Shown here: positions 1 to 6,177 of the stretch, piece after piece | Layout: each line of letters starts with the position of its first letter | Position numbering within the stretch: the stretch's first letter is position 1 | Assembly (NCBI GenBank): GCA_017379815.1 | Contig: JAFNVK010000153.1 | Location: 1 to 7,734 of the forward strand | Direction of reading: 5' to 3' | Source of the DNA: Clostridia bacterium | GTDB lineage: Bacteria > Bacillota > Clostridia > Oscillospirales > CAG-272 | DNA length: 7,734 bases | The notes under the pieces: generated by a model | The model's input: the letters and a program-made list of their open reading frames with translations, nothing else | What the model was told of the DNA's origin: nothing | The model's database searches: none | Position numbers and translations under genes: made by a program

Positions 1-895
1 ACATGTTGACCACGATTATCACGGCCATGCCTGCCTCGTGCGCGATGCCTGCGATCATTTCGTCCAGCTCGGTGATGCCGGTCTCGGCGTCGATCAGGAG
101 CAGGCAGACCACGGCTCTCTCCACCGCCATGTGGGCGCGGAGAACGCTGAAATGCTCGATGCGGTCGTTGATCTTGGACTGGCGGCGGATGCCTGCCGTG
201 TCGATAAAGGTGAAGGATCCGAGATCGTTCTCCAGTTGCGTGTCCACGGCGTCACGCGTGGTGCCTGCGATGTTGGAGACGATCAAACGGTTTTCACCGA
301 TGAGTTTGTTGATGATGGAGGATTTTCCCGCGTTGGGCTTGCCGATGACGGCCACGTGAATGCTGTCGTCCTCGGTCTCCTCCTCCTGCCACTCGCCAAG
401 GGCGTCGATGCAGGCGTCGAGCAGGTCTCCCGAGCCGCTGCCGTGAATGGAGGAGACACCAATGGGCTCCTGATCAAAGCCAAGCTCGTAGAACTCGTAA
501 AATTCCATGGGAGGCTGTCCCACGCGGTCGCACTTGTTGATGCAGGGCACGATGGGCTTGCCGCTCTTTTTGAGCATGATGGCGATGTCGCGGTCGCTGG
601 CGGTGAGTCCCGTGCGCACGTCGCACATAAAGATGATCACGTCCGCCGTGTCGATGGCGAGCTGTGCCTGCACGCGCATCTGCGACAGAATGATGTCATC
701 GGCCTTGGGCTCAATGCCGCCCGTGTCGATCACGGTCAGCTTTTTGCCGCGCCATTCGGTCTCGCCGTAGATGCGGTCGCGCGTAACGCCGGGTGTGTCC
801 TCCACGATGGAGCGACGCTCCCCGATCAGCTTATTGAATAACGTACTCTTGCCAACGTTGGGGCGTCCCACGATGGCGATGATCGGATTTGCCAT
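1..895 (-). CDS. der: Ribosome biogenesis GTPase Der (EngA), 3' end cut by window edge
   Basis: Der is a tandem-domain GTPase needed for 50S ribosomal subunit maturation in the cytoplasm. The visible 298 residues hold both G domains. Domain 1 has the P-loop GRPNVGKS (residues 10-17), a switch I TRD (38-40), DTGG (57-60) and NKCD (120-123). An acidic linker follows (about 169-178). Domain 2 has GKPNAGKS (185-192), a second TRD (213-215) and DTAG (232-235), and the window stops inside its G4 motif. The C-terminal KH-like domain lies outside the window; the family is usually about 440 residues. The start is the ATG just downstream of an AAGGAAA ribosome binding site, and the protein begins directly with the beta strand leading into the P-loop, as is normal. 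It follows the DUF512 gene with a 12-base gap and is almost certainly co-transcribed with it. Oddity: the second NKxD motif reads N-M at residues 297-298, with Met in place of the usual Lys. Identification is very secure. Confidence 0.97.
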   Translation of the reverse strand, partial: MANPIIAIVGRPNVGKSTLFNKLIGERRSIVEDTPGVTRDRIYGETEWRGKKLTVIDTGGIEPKADDIILSQMRVQAQLAIDTADVIIFMCDVRTGLTASDRDIAIMLKKSGKPIVPCINKCDRVGQPPMEFYEFYELGFDQEPIGVSSIHGSGSGDLLDACIDALGEWQEEETEDDSIHVAVIGKPNAGKSSIINKLIGENRLIVSNIAGTTRDAVDTQLENDLGSFTFIDTAGIRRQSKINDRIEHFSVLRAHMAVERAVVCLLLIDAETGITELDEMIAGIAHEAGMAVIIVVNM

Positions 896-902
896 ATCTG
901 TG

Positions 903-910
903 TTTCCTTA
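903..910 (-). promoter_or_regulatory. Ribosome binding site of der, overlapping the upstream stop codon
   Basis: Read on the minus strand the sequence is TAAGGAAA, whose first three bases are the TAA stop of the DUF512 gene. The AAGGA core sits 9 bases before the der ATG. A further AAGGAG lies a few bases upstream, inside the last codons of the DUF512 gene, but is rather far from the start. The arrangement suggests that der translation is coupled to termination of the upstream gene (inference). Confidence 0.6.
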
Positions 911-2233
911 CTCCTTTTCTTCCAATCCCAGAAGCGCTTGCAAAAATTCGGCGCCGTCGTTGCGGCAGGGGCGGCAGGGAATGCCGCCAAGCGCCAGGGA
1001 AAGCTCCTTGGGTGTCATATCGTCCAAAAAAATATCCTCGTCTGCCTTGAGCATGGCCGCAGGGAAGAGCAATTCGTCTCCCAGCGCCTCGCCGCGCAGC
1101 TGCTCTGCCACGTCCCGACCGGTCAGAAGCCCCGCCACGGTCACGCTCTCGCCAAAGAAGTGATTGACGATGGGGCGGACGCGCACGGTAAGTCCCGGCA
1201 CGGCGGCGGAAAGCGCATCGGCAAGCTTCTGCAGATGCTTTGCGGCGGCCACGCCCGTGGCCACGGTCACGGTGCGGGGAAGGCGTGCCTCCTCCTGAAG
1301 CTCCTTGAGGAAGGAAAGCTCCAGGGAGAACTCCTCGGCAAAGGAGGTCAGCATGCCAACGCCGTTTTCGATCTGGGAATAGCCCTCGTAGTAGTCCTCC
1401 TCGGGCAGAGGAAGCCCTGCGCGGACGTAAAACTCGTCGGCGCAGAAGAAGAGACGCGAGCCGTAGCGGGAGAGACATTCTTTGCCAAAGGCGTCCACCT
1501 GCGCGATCACGCGAGCGCATTCCTCGGGGGAGAAGGCTTCAAGCGGTGTCAGCCCCTCGCGGTGTCGGGTCAATCCCACGGGCACGATAGCGCAGGAGCG
1601 CAGAGCGGGGAAGTAGGCGGCAAGATCGCGCATGGTGCGGTCAAGCTCCTCGCCGTCGTTCCAGCCCTTGCAGAGCACGATCTGGGTGCAAAGCGCGATC
1701 CCCGCGTCCGCCATGGTGCGCAGGTAGCGCAGAACGTCGCCCGCGCGCTTGTTCTTCATCATCTTCACCCGAAGCGCGGGATTGGTGGTGTGCACCGATA
1801 CGTTGACGGGGGAGATGTGCATGGTGAGAATGCGTTGAATATCCTCGTCCGAGAGGTTGGTCAGGGTCACGTAGTTGCCGTGCAGAAAGGACAGGCGGTC
1901 GTCGTCGTCCTTAAAATAGAGCGTCTTGCGCATCCCCTCGGGGAGCTGATCGATGAAGCAGAAGACGCAGGCGTTGCGGCAGGAATGCTTTTCGTCCATC
2001 AGCGGGGTCTCAAATTCGAGACCGACGTCCTCGTATTCTCCCTTGCGGAGCGTCACCGCATAGGGCGTGCCGTCGCGCAAAAGCGAGAGGGTGACGCGCG
2101 TGTCGGTCAGATAGAAGCGGTAGTCCAGAACGTCACGGATGGGGTGTCCGTTAATGCTTTCGAGAATATCCCCGGCCCGTATGCCCTGCTTTGCGGCCGC
2201 ACTCTCCCGCGAGACCAAAGCGATCTTGACCAT
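908..2233 (-). CDS. DUF512 family protein: PDZ domain plus radical SAM-like core, function unknown
   Basis: This 441-residue protein belongs to the PDZ/radical SAM/DUF512 family, commonly found beside der in Clostridia and of unknown biochemical function. The N-terminus (about 1-65) is PDZ-like, with the segment GIRAGDILESINGHPI (17-32). A cysteine cluster of the radical SAM type follows: C85, C89 and C92 in CRNACVFC, spaced CxxxCxxC, expected to bind a 4Fe-4S cluster and S-adenosylmethionine. The middle region (about 100-250) would form the radical SAM barrel. The C-terminal DUF512 region has the family signature NHFFGESVTVAGLLTGRD (357-374). Near the end there is an additional CRPC (420-423). 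No signal peptide or membrane segment is seen, so it is probably cytoplasmic. The ATG start has an excellent AGGAGGTGA site, and a promoter lies about 50 bases upstream. It is the first gene of a unit with der, which hints at a ribosome-related or RNA-related role but does not prove one. Confidence 0.94.
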   Translation of the reverse strand: MVKIALVSRESAAAKQGIRAGDILESINGHPIRDVLDYRFYLTDTRVTLSLLRDGTPYAVTLRKGEYEDVGLEFETPLMDEKHSCRNACVFCFIDQLPEGMRKTLYFKDDDDRLSFLHGNYVTLTNLSDEDIQRILTMHISPVNVSVHTTNPALRVKMMKNKRAGDVLRYLRTMADAGIALCTQIVLCKGWNDGEELDRTMRDLAAYFPALRSCAIVPVGLTRHREGLTPLEAFSPEECARVIAQVDAFGKECLSRYGSRLFFCADEFYVRAGLPLPEEDYYEGYSQIENGVGMLTSFAEEFSLELSFLKELQEEARLPRTVTVATGVAAAKHLQKLADALSAAVPGLTVRVRPIVNHFFGESVTVAGLLTGRDVAEQLRGEALGDELLFPAAMLKADEDIFLDDMTPKELSLALGGIPCRPCRNDGAEFLQALLGLEEKE

Positions 2234-2239
2234 TTTGCT

Positions 2240-2248
2240 TCACCTCCT
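2240..2248 (-). promoter_or_regulatory. Ribosome binding site of the DUF512 gene
   Basis: On the minus strand this reads AGGAGGTGA, a near-perfect complement of the 16S rRNA 3' end, ending 6 bases before the ATG. It fixes the start codon of the DUF512 gene. Confidence 0.9.
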
Positions 2249-2284
2249 GTGCGTGATGTCGAAGATCCCATACTTATTCATCTT

Positions 2285-2313
2285 ATTCTATCACACATTT
2301 TGCAAAAAGTCAA
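2285..2313 (-). promoter_or_regulatory. Sigma-A-type promoter for the DUF512-der unit
   Basis: Read on the minus strand: -35 TTGACT (2308-2313), a 17-base spacer, then -10 TAGAAT (2285-2290). The three bases before the -10 are TGA, matching the TGn extended -10 element. Transcription would start near 2278, giving a leader of about 45 bases before the ATG, which contains the AGGAGGTGA site. The spacer carries the perfect palindrome TTTTGCAAAA (2298-2307), which could be an operator. The promoter is assigned by consensus match only. Confidence 0.8.
2298..2307. promoter_or_regulatory. 10-base palindrome TTTTGCAAAA in the promoter spacer
   Basis: A perfect 10-base palindrome lies between the -35 and -10 elements of the leftward promoter, directly against the -35. 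A protein bound here would block RNA polymerase. A short AT-rich palindrome can occur by chance, and no second copy is seen in the window, so an operator role is only a possibility. Confidence 0.25.
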
Positions 2314-2348
2314 CCGATTCTGCGCAAAAGGGGAGCAAGAAAGAGGCG

Positions 2349-2406
2349 CAAAACGCACAAACTCCCGAAAAAAAGTGCCAAATCCCTTGCAAATCGGGGC
2401 GTTTTG
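2349..2406. repeat. Spaced inverted repeat CAAAACGC / GCGTTTTG
   Basis: The left arm is CAAAACGC at 2349-2356 and the right arm GCGTTTTG at 2399-2406, separated by 42 bases. The right arm lies inside the spacer of the rightward promoter (2387-2415) and the left arm upstream of its -35. This geometry could suit cooperative repressor or activator sites, but 8-base arms are short and the arrangement may be accidental. Confidence 0.25.
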
Positions 2407-2415
2407 GTGTATGAT
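2387..2415 (+). promoter_or_regulatory. Sigma-A-type promoter for the yfmF-yfmH-lgt-folD unit
   Basis: The -35 is TTGCAA (2387-2392) and the -10 is TATGAT (2410-2415), with an optimal 17-base spacer. Transcription would start near 2422, leaving about 50 bases of leader before the start codon at 2471. No other promoter-like site is obvious before the following genes, which are packed with almost no space between them, so this probably drives the whole unit through folD. Assigned by consensus match only. Confidence 0.78.
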
Positions 2416-2455
2416 ATAGGGTGATATGCAAAAGCCGACCGAAAAGAGACGGAAG

Positions 2456-2463
2456 AAAGGAGG
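2456..2463 (+). promoter_or_regulatory. Ribosome binding site deciding the yfmF-like start
   Basis: AAAGGAGG ends 7 bases before the ATG at 2471. An in-frame ATG at 2426 lies upstream of this site, would add 15 mostly basic and polar residues and sits only a few bases after the predicted transcription start, so 2471 is preferred. Confidence 0.85.
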
Positions 2464-2470
2464 AGCGGTT

Positions 2471-3808
2471 ATGCCAAAGACCTATACCCTCACGGGGATC
2501 ACGGGCACGGGGGAGAGTGTTGCGCTTCCCGTGCGCATTCTGCACACCGACAAGTTCAAGGCGGGCATGCTTTCGCTCTCCTGCGCGCTCCCGATCCAAA
2601 GGAAGGATTCCTGGATGCTGGCGCTCCTTTTGGCCGTATTGCGTCGGGGAAGTGAAAAATACCCCTCTCTTGCCGCGATCAATCAGCGGCTGGACGAGCT
2701 GTTTGGCACGGAGATCTCCATTCGGAATTTCTATCGGGGAGATCTGCAGGTCATCGGCTTTGCGGCCGAGCTGCTGGACGATTCCTATTTGCCCGAGGGC
2801 TCCGAGCCCTTGATGGAGGGCGTTCTCGAGCTGCTCTGCCAGATCCTGTTCCACCCTTTGCTCGACGAGGAGGGATGTCTGCTCTCGCGCTACGTGGAGA
2901 GCGAGAAGCAGCTGCACTGCGACCAGATCCGCGCACGCAAGAATCATCCGCGCGCCTACGCCGCCGAGCGACTGCGCGAGCTTCTCTACTCCGAGGAGCC
3001 CATCGGTATTTCCGCCTACGGCAGTGAGGAGGAGGTCATGGCGGTCACGCCGCGCGAGCTGACCGAGTTCTGGAAGCGGATCCGTCAGCGCTTTCTGCCC
3101 ACCTGCTTCTATATCGGCGCCGCTCAGCCCGACGCGGTCCTGCACGCCCTTTCCGCGCGCCTTTTGCCCGAGCTTGCGGGGAAGAAAAAGGAGGCGGTCT
3201 CGCCCTTTTCCTCGGTTGCCCCTCTGCGCGAGCTGCGCCGCACGGAGGAGACGCTGGCCGTTTCCCAGGGGCAGCTGGCTCTGGGCCTTCGCACCGAGAT
3301 CACGGTGCGCGACCCGCGCTTTTACGCCATGACGGTCTATCAGGAGATCCTCGGCAGCTCTCCCATCGCCAAGCTGATGATGAACGTGCGCGAGAAGCAT
3401 AGCCTTTGCTATTCCTGCTCCTCGGCGTATAACGCCTACAAGGGCTCGGTCCTGATCCTGTGCGGATTGAAGAACGAAAGCCGCGAGAAGGCCGAGCGCG
3501 AGATCTTGCGCCAGGTCGAGGATATTGCCAACGGGCAGATCAGCGATGCCGAGCTTGCGGGCGCTCTGGCCTCTCTTGAAAACGCCTACCGCCGCATCGA
3601 GGATAGCCCCTCGGCCATGGAGCAATACTACTACGGCCGCGCGCTTGCCGACGCGGAGATCTCCCCCGAGGAGCTTCGCCGCCGCATTTCGCGCGTGACG
3701 CGCGAGGACGTGATCGCCGCCGCACGGACGGTACGGCTTGACACCGTCTATTTCCTTCGCGGAACGCTTGAGGAGAAGGGAGGCGAGGAGCTTGATGACC
3801 TGGAATGA
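2471..3808 (+). CDS. yfmF: M16 peptidase-like protein, YfmF type (no zinc-binding motif)
   Basis: This 445-residue protein has the M16 (insulinase/processing peptidase) fold but lacks the HxxEH zinc motif. The equivalent N-terminal helix reads LLLAVLRRGSEKYPS (52-66), the form typical of the non-catalytic partner in YfmF/YfmH pairs. The C-terminal M16 domain is well preserved, with NVREKHSLCYS at 305-315, which is like the substrate-gripping region of M16 enzymes. No signal peptide is seen, so it is expected in the cytoplasm. The gene heads the rightward unit and overlaps the next gene by 14 bases, consistent with 1:1 synthesis of a heterodimer with the zinc-binding YfmH. Databases name the family 'EF-P 5-aminopentanol modification-associated protein'; nothing in this window (no EF-P gene, no ymfI) independently supports that role. 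The pair could equally act in peptide processing. The family is secure and the function is not. Confidence 0.9.
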   Translation: MPKTYTLTGITGTGESVALPVRILHTDKFKAGMLSLSCALPIQRKDSWMLALLLAVLRRGSEKYPSLAAINQRLDELFGTEISIRNFYRGDLQVIGFAAELLDDSYLPEGSEPLMEGVLELLCQILFHPLLDEEGCLLSRYVESEKQLHCDQIRARKNHPRAYAAERLRELLYSEEPIGISAYGSEEEVMAVTPRELTEFWKRIRQRFLPTCFYIGAAQPDAVLHALSARLLPELAGKKKEAVSPFSSVAPLRELRRTEETLAVSQGQLALGLRTEITVRDPRFYAMTVYQEILGSSPIAKLMMNVREKHSLCYSCSSAYNAYKGSVLILCGLKNESREKAEREILRQVEDIANGQISDAELAGALASLENAYRRIEDSPSAMEQYYYGRALADAEISPEELRRRISRVTREDVIAAARTVRLDTVYFLRGTLEEKGGEELDDLE

Positions 3809-5141
3809 GATCCGCTCCGCGCTCCTGCGTGAGCATTATTTTACGGGCATCCATAAGAGCGGCCTGCCCATCTACGTCTTTCCCAAAAGGCTGACCTCGG
3901 TCTATGCGCTCTTTGCCACGCGCTACGGCTCGGTGGACACGACCCTCCCTCTGCCAAACGGGCAGGAGGTGACCCTTCCCGAGGGAACGGCGCATTTTCT
4001 GGAGCATAAGCTCTTTGAGAATGAGGACGGCAGCGACGCCTTTGCGCAATTTTCGCAGTACGGGGCGGACGCCAACGCCTACACCACCTATAACCGAACG
4101 GCCTATCTGTTCAGTGCCACCGACCACGTCGGAGAGGCTCTGCGCGAGCTGCTCACCTTCGTTACGCATCCCTATTTTACCGAAAAGACGGTCAAGAAGG
4201 AGCAGGGCATCATCGCCGAGGAGATCCGCGAGGGACGGGATGACCCTTGGGATCGCTGCTACGGCAATATGGTGCGCGGCCTTTATGAGAAGAACCCCGT
4301 CCGCTATGACGTTTGCGGAAGCGAGGAATCCATCGCGCGCATCACGCCCGAGCTGCTCTACGATTGCTGCCGCGTCTTTTATCATCCCTCCAACATGGCC
4401 CTCGTGGTCTGCGGAGACGTGACGCCTGAGCTTGTTGAAGAAGCGGTCGACGCGATCCTTCCTGCCTCTAAGGGCGTTTCCATTCCCGCGCGCAAAAAAA
4501 TTCCCGAGGAGCCTTCCACGGTCTACCGCGCCCGCGTGACCGAGCAGATGCAGGTGGCAAAGCCGCTTTTTGCCATCGGCTTTAAGGATCCTTGCGTTTC
4601 TCCCGATCCGCTCGTCCGCGTCCGCCGCGACGCAGCCATGACGCTTCTGGATGAGATCCTGTTCTCGCGCAGCGGCGTCTTCTATAACCGCCTGTTCGAG
4701 GAGGGCCTGCTCACGCAGTCCTTCGACGCGGGCTATTCCGCCTCGGACACCTTCGGCTTCAACGGTCTGTTCGGCGAGTCCGACGACCCCGAGAGGGTTA
4801 TGGCACGCCTGACCGACTATCTGGACGAGGTCAAAAAAGAGGGCATTGACCGCGAGACCTTTGCCCGATGCCGCAGCGTGCTTTACGCGGACGAGATCCG
4901 CGCCTACGACTCCACCGACGAGATCGCCAACCGTCTGCTCTCCTTCGTGTTTGACGGTGCGGAGATCTTTGACTACCCGTCTCTCCTGCAGAGCATTACC
5001 CCCGAGGAGCTGGAGAGCCTGCTTGAGGAGGTCTATCGGGAGGAATACCGCACGCTTTCGGTGATCCTTCCGCGCTCGGCGGACGCCGAGGAGGATCCGT
5101 GTACCAATACTGAGAAAGGAAGTCTGCACCCGGCAGGCTAA
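3795..5141 (+). CDS. yfmH: M16 zinc metallopeptidase, YfmH type
   Basis: This 448-residue protein is the catalytic-type partner of the preceding M16 protein. The inverted zinc motif HFLEH (67-71) gives ligands H67 and H71 and catalytic E70, and the segment KEQGIIAEEI (135-144) contains the likely third ligand, E143. The following M16 C-terminal domain includes FYNRLFEEG (296-304). No signal peptide or membrane segment is present. The chosen ATG lies 4 bases after AGGAG and gives an N-terminus of the normal family length; an in-frame ATG at 3738 would add 19 residues inside the upstream gene and has no good ribosome binding site. The reading frame overlaps yfmF by 14 bases, indicating coupled translation. 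Known family parallels are heterodimers of one active and one inactive M16 subunit, such as mitochondrial processing peptidase. The natural substrate is unknown; links to EF-P modification come from family naming. Confidence 0.92.
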   Translation: MTWNEIRSALLREHYFTGIHKSGLPIYVFPKRLTSVYALFATRYGSVDTTLPLPNGQEVTLPEGTAHFLEHKLFENEDGSDAFAQFSQYGADANAYTTYNRTAYLFSATDHVGEALRELLTFVTHPYFTEKTVKKEQGIIAEEIREGRDDPWDRCYGNMVRGLYEKNPVRYDVCGSEESIARITPELLYDCCRVFYHPSNMALVVCGDVTPELVEEAVDAILPASKGVSIPARKKIPEEPSTVYRARVTEQMQVAKPLFAIGFKDPCVSPDPLVRVRRDAAMTLLDEILFSRSGVFYNRLFEEGLLTQSFDAGYSASDTFGFNGLFGESDDPERVMARLTDYLDEVKKEGIDRETFARCRSVLYADEIRAYDSTDEIANRLLSFVFDGAEIFDYPSLLQSITPEELESLLEEVYREEYRTLSVILPRSADAEEDPCTNTEKGSLHPAG

Positions 5142-5145
5142 GGTG
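5140..5145 (+). promoter_or_regulatory. Ribosome binding site of lgt, overlapping the yfmH stop
   Basis: AAGGTG shares its two A bases with the TAA stop of yfmH and ends 6 bases before the lgt ATG. This suggests that ribosomes finishing yfmH can reinitiate at lgt. Confidence 0.65.
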
Positions 5146-5151
5146 TGACCG

Positions 5152-6174
5152 ATGAGAGAAATCGTGAATATTTCCTTCCCGGGGCTTGGCATCGACGAGT
5201 TTTCGATCCGTAAGATCGCCTTCACCCTCTTTGGAAAGCTGGACGTACGCTGGTACGGCATCCTCATTACCACGGGGATCCTGCTCGCGGTGCTGTATAC
5301 CGTTTGGCGCGGAAAGCGCAACGAGAAGATCCTCTCGGACGACGTGATCGACGTGGCCCTCGTCACGGTGGTGCTCGGCGTGATCGGTGCGCGCCTGTAT
5401 TACGTGCTGACCGACAGCGGAAACACCTACGATAGCTTTCTCGACGTGATCGCGATCTGGCAGGGCGGACTTGGCATCTACGGCGGCATCATCGGCGGCT
5501 GTCTTGGCATCGTTCTTGCCTGCCGCGTCAAGAAGCTCAGCTGGCGCAAGCTGTTGGACATGGCCGCTCCCGGCGTGATGCTGGCGCAGGCCATCGGCCG
5601 CTTTGGCAACTTCTGCAACGGCGAGGCCTACGGCTCGCTCATCGGCGAGACCACGGCCTTTACCTTCTTTGGGAAAGAGCATATCCTGAGCGTGGGGGAG
5701 GGAAGCCTTTTCCACACGCTTCGCATGGGACTGTCTCCCAATATGTACAGCAGCGTGCAGACCTATTATTTCCATCCCACCTTCCTTTATGAGAGCCTTT
5801 GGAACCTGCTTGGATTTGTGCTGGTCAACCTCTTCTACAAGCACAAGAGAATGGACGGCCAGGTGTTTCTGTTCTACGTTTCCTGGTATGGCTTTGGACG
5901 GATGTTCATTGAGGGACTGCGCACCGACAGCCTTTTGATCCCGGGAACCGATCTGCGCATTTCGCAGTGCGTGGGGCTTCTTTGCTTTGTGGCAGGGCTT
6001 GTGCTCTTCGTGCTTTGCTTCTTCCTTGGCGGAAAGAAGACGCCAAAGGTGCAGGTAGCCGAGGGAGCGCAGGAGAACGGACAGGACGATGCACCTGCCG
6101 GAGAGACGGAGGAAGGAACTGAAGAGCAAGAGGACGCAGAGACTGACGCGTCCGCACCCGAAAAAGGAGAATGA
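5152..6174 (+). CDS. lgt: Phosphatidylglycerol-prolipoprotein diacylglyceryl transferase Lgt, with acidic C-terminal tail
   Basis: Lgt moves the diacylglyceryl group from phosphatidylglycerol to the lipobox cysteine of prolipoproteins, the first step of lipoprotein maturation, at the outer face of the cytoplasmic membrane. The 340-residue protein has about seven hydrophobic segments (roughly 33-53, 66-86, 103-124, 135-150, 214-230, 236-252, 273-293). It carries the family signature GRFGNFCNGE (149-158), HPTFLYES (208-215) and the late GRMFIEGLRTD (249-259). The position matching the conserved His in GxxHGG of E. coli Lgt appears to be Tyr here (GLGIYGG, 106-112). After the last membrane segment comes a tail of about 45 residues (295-340) rich in Glu, Asp, Gly and Ala, which most Lgt proteins lack or have much shorter. 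The gene starts 10 bases after yfmH and ends 3 bases before folD. Identification is secure. Confidence 0.96.
   Translation: MREIVNISFPGLGIDEFSIRKIAFTLFGKLDVRWYGILITTGILLAVLYTVWRGKRNEKILSDDVIDVALVTVVLGVIGARLYYVLTDSGNTYDSFLDVIAIWQGGLGIYGGIIGGCLGIVLACRVKKLSWRKLLDMAAPGVMLAQAIGRFGNFCNGEAYGSLIGETTAFTFFGKEHILSVGEGSLFHTLRMGLSPNMYSSVQTYYFHPTFLYESLWNLLGFVLVNLFYKHKRMDGQVFLFYVSWYGFGRMFIEGLRTDSLLIPGTDLRISQCVGLLCFVAGLVLFVLCFFLGGKKTPKVQVAEGAQENGQDDAPAGETEEGTEEQEDAETDASAPEKGE
6163..6170 (+). promoter_or_regulatory. Ribosome binding site of folD inside the end of lgt
   Basis: AAAGGAGA ends 7 bases before the folD ATG at 6178 and lies within the last codons of lgt, so folD is probably expressed from the same transcript. 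Confidence 0.8.
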
Positions 6175-6177
6175 CGT

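Noticed and set aside
38..841. 267-codon open frame on the plus strand, opposite der
   Set aside because: Antisense to the G domains of der, whose motifs are unmistakable; no ribosome binding site or family resemblance.
938..2419. 493-codon open frame on the plus strand, opposite the DUF512 gene
   Set aside because: It is antisense to a clearly recognised protein, has low-complexity composition rich in His, Gly, Ala and Val, matches no family I recognise and has no suitable ribosome binding site. Such frames arise from GC-rich codon usage.
2426..2470. Upstream in-frame ATG that would lengthen the yfmF-like protein by 15 residues
   Set aside because: The strong AAAGGAGG site lies between it and the ATG at 2471 and is correctly spaced for the latter; the upstream ATG would be only about 4 bases from the predicted transcription start.
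2234..2470. Riboswitch, T-box or small RNA in the divergent region
   Set aside because: The predicted leaders are only about 45-50 bases on either side, and I find no T-box motif, long hairpin or internal terminator.
2291..3625. 444-codon open frame on the minus strand, opposite yfmF and the intergenic region
   Set aside because: It crosses both divergent promoters and is antisense to a conserved gene; composition is typical of a shadow frame.
3540..5366. 608-codon open frame on the minus strand, opposite yfmF, yfmH and lgt
   Set aside because: It runs antisense across parts of three recognised genes and has the composition of a shadow frame, with no domain visible.
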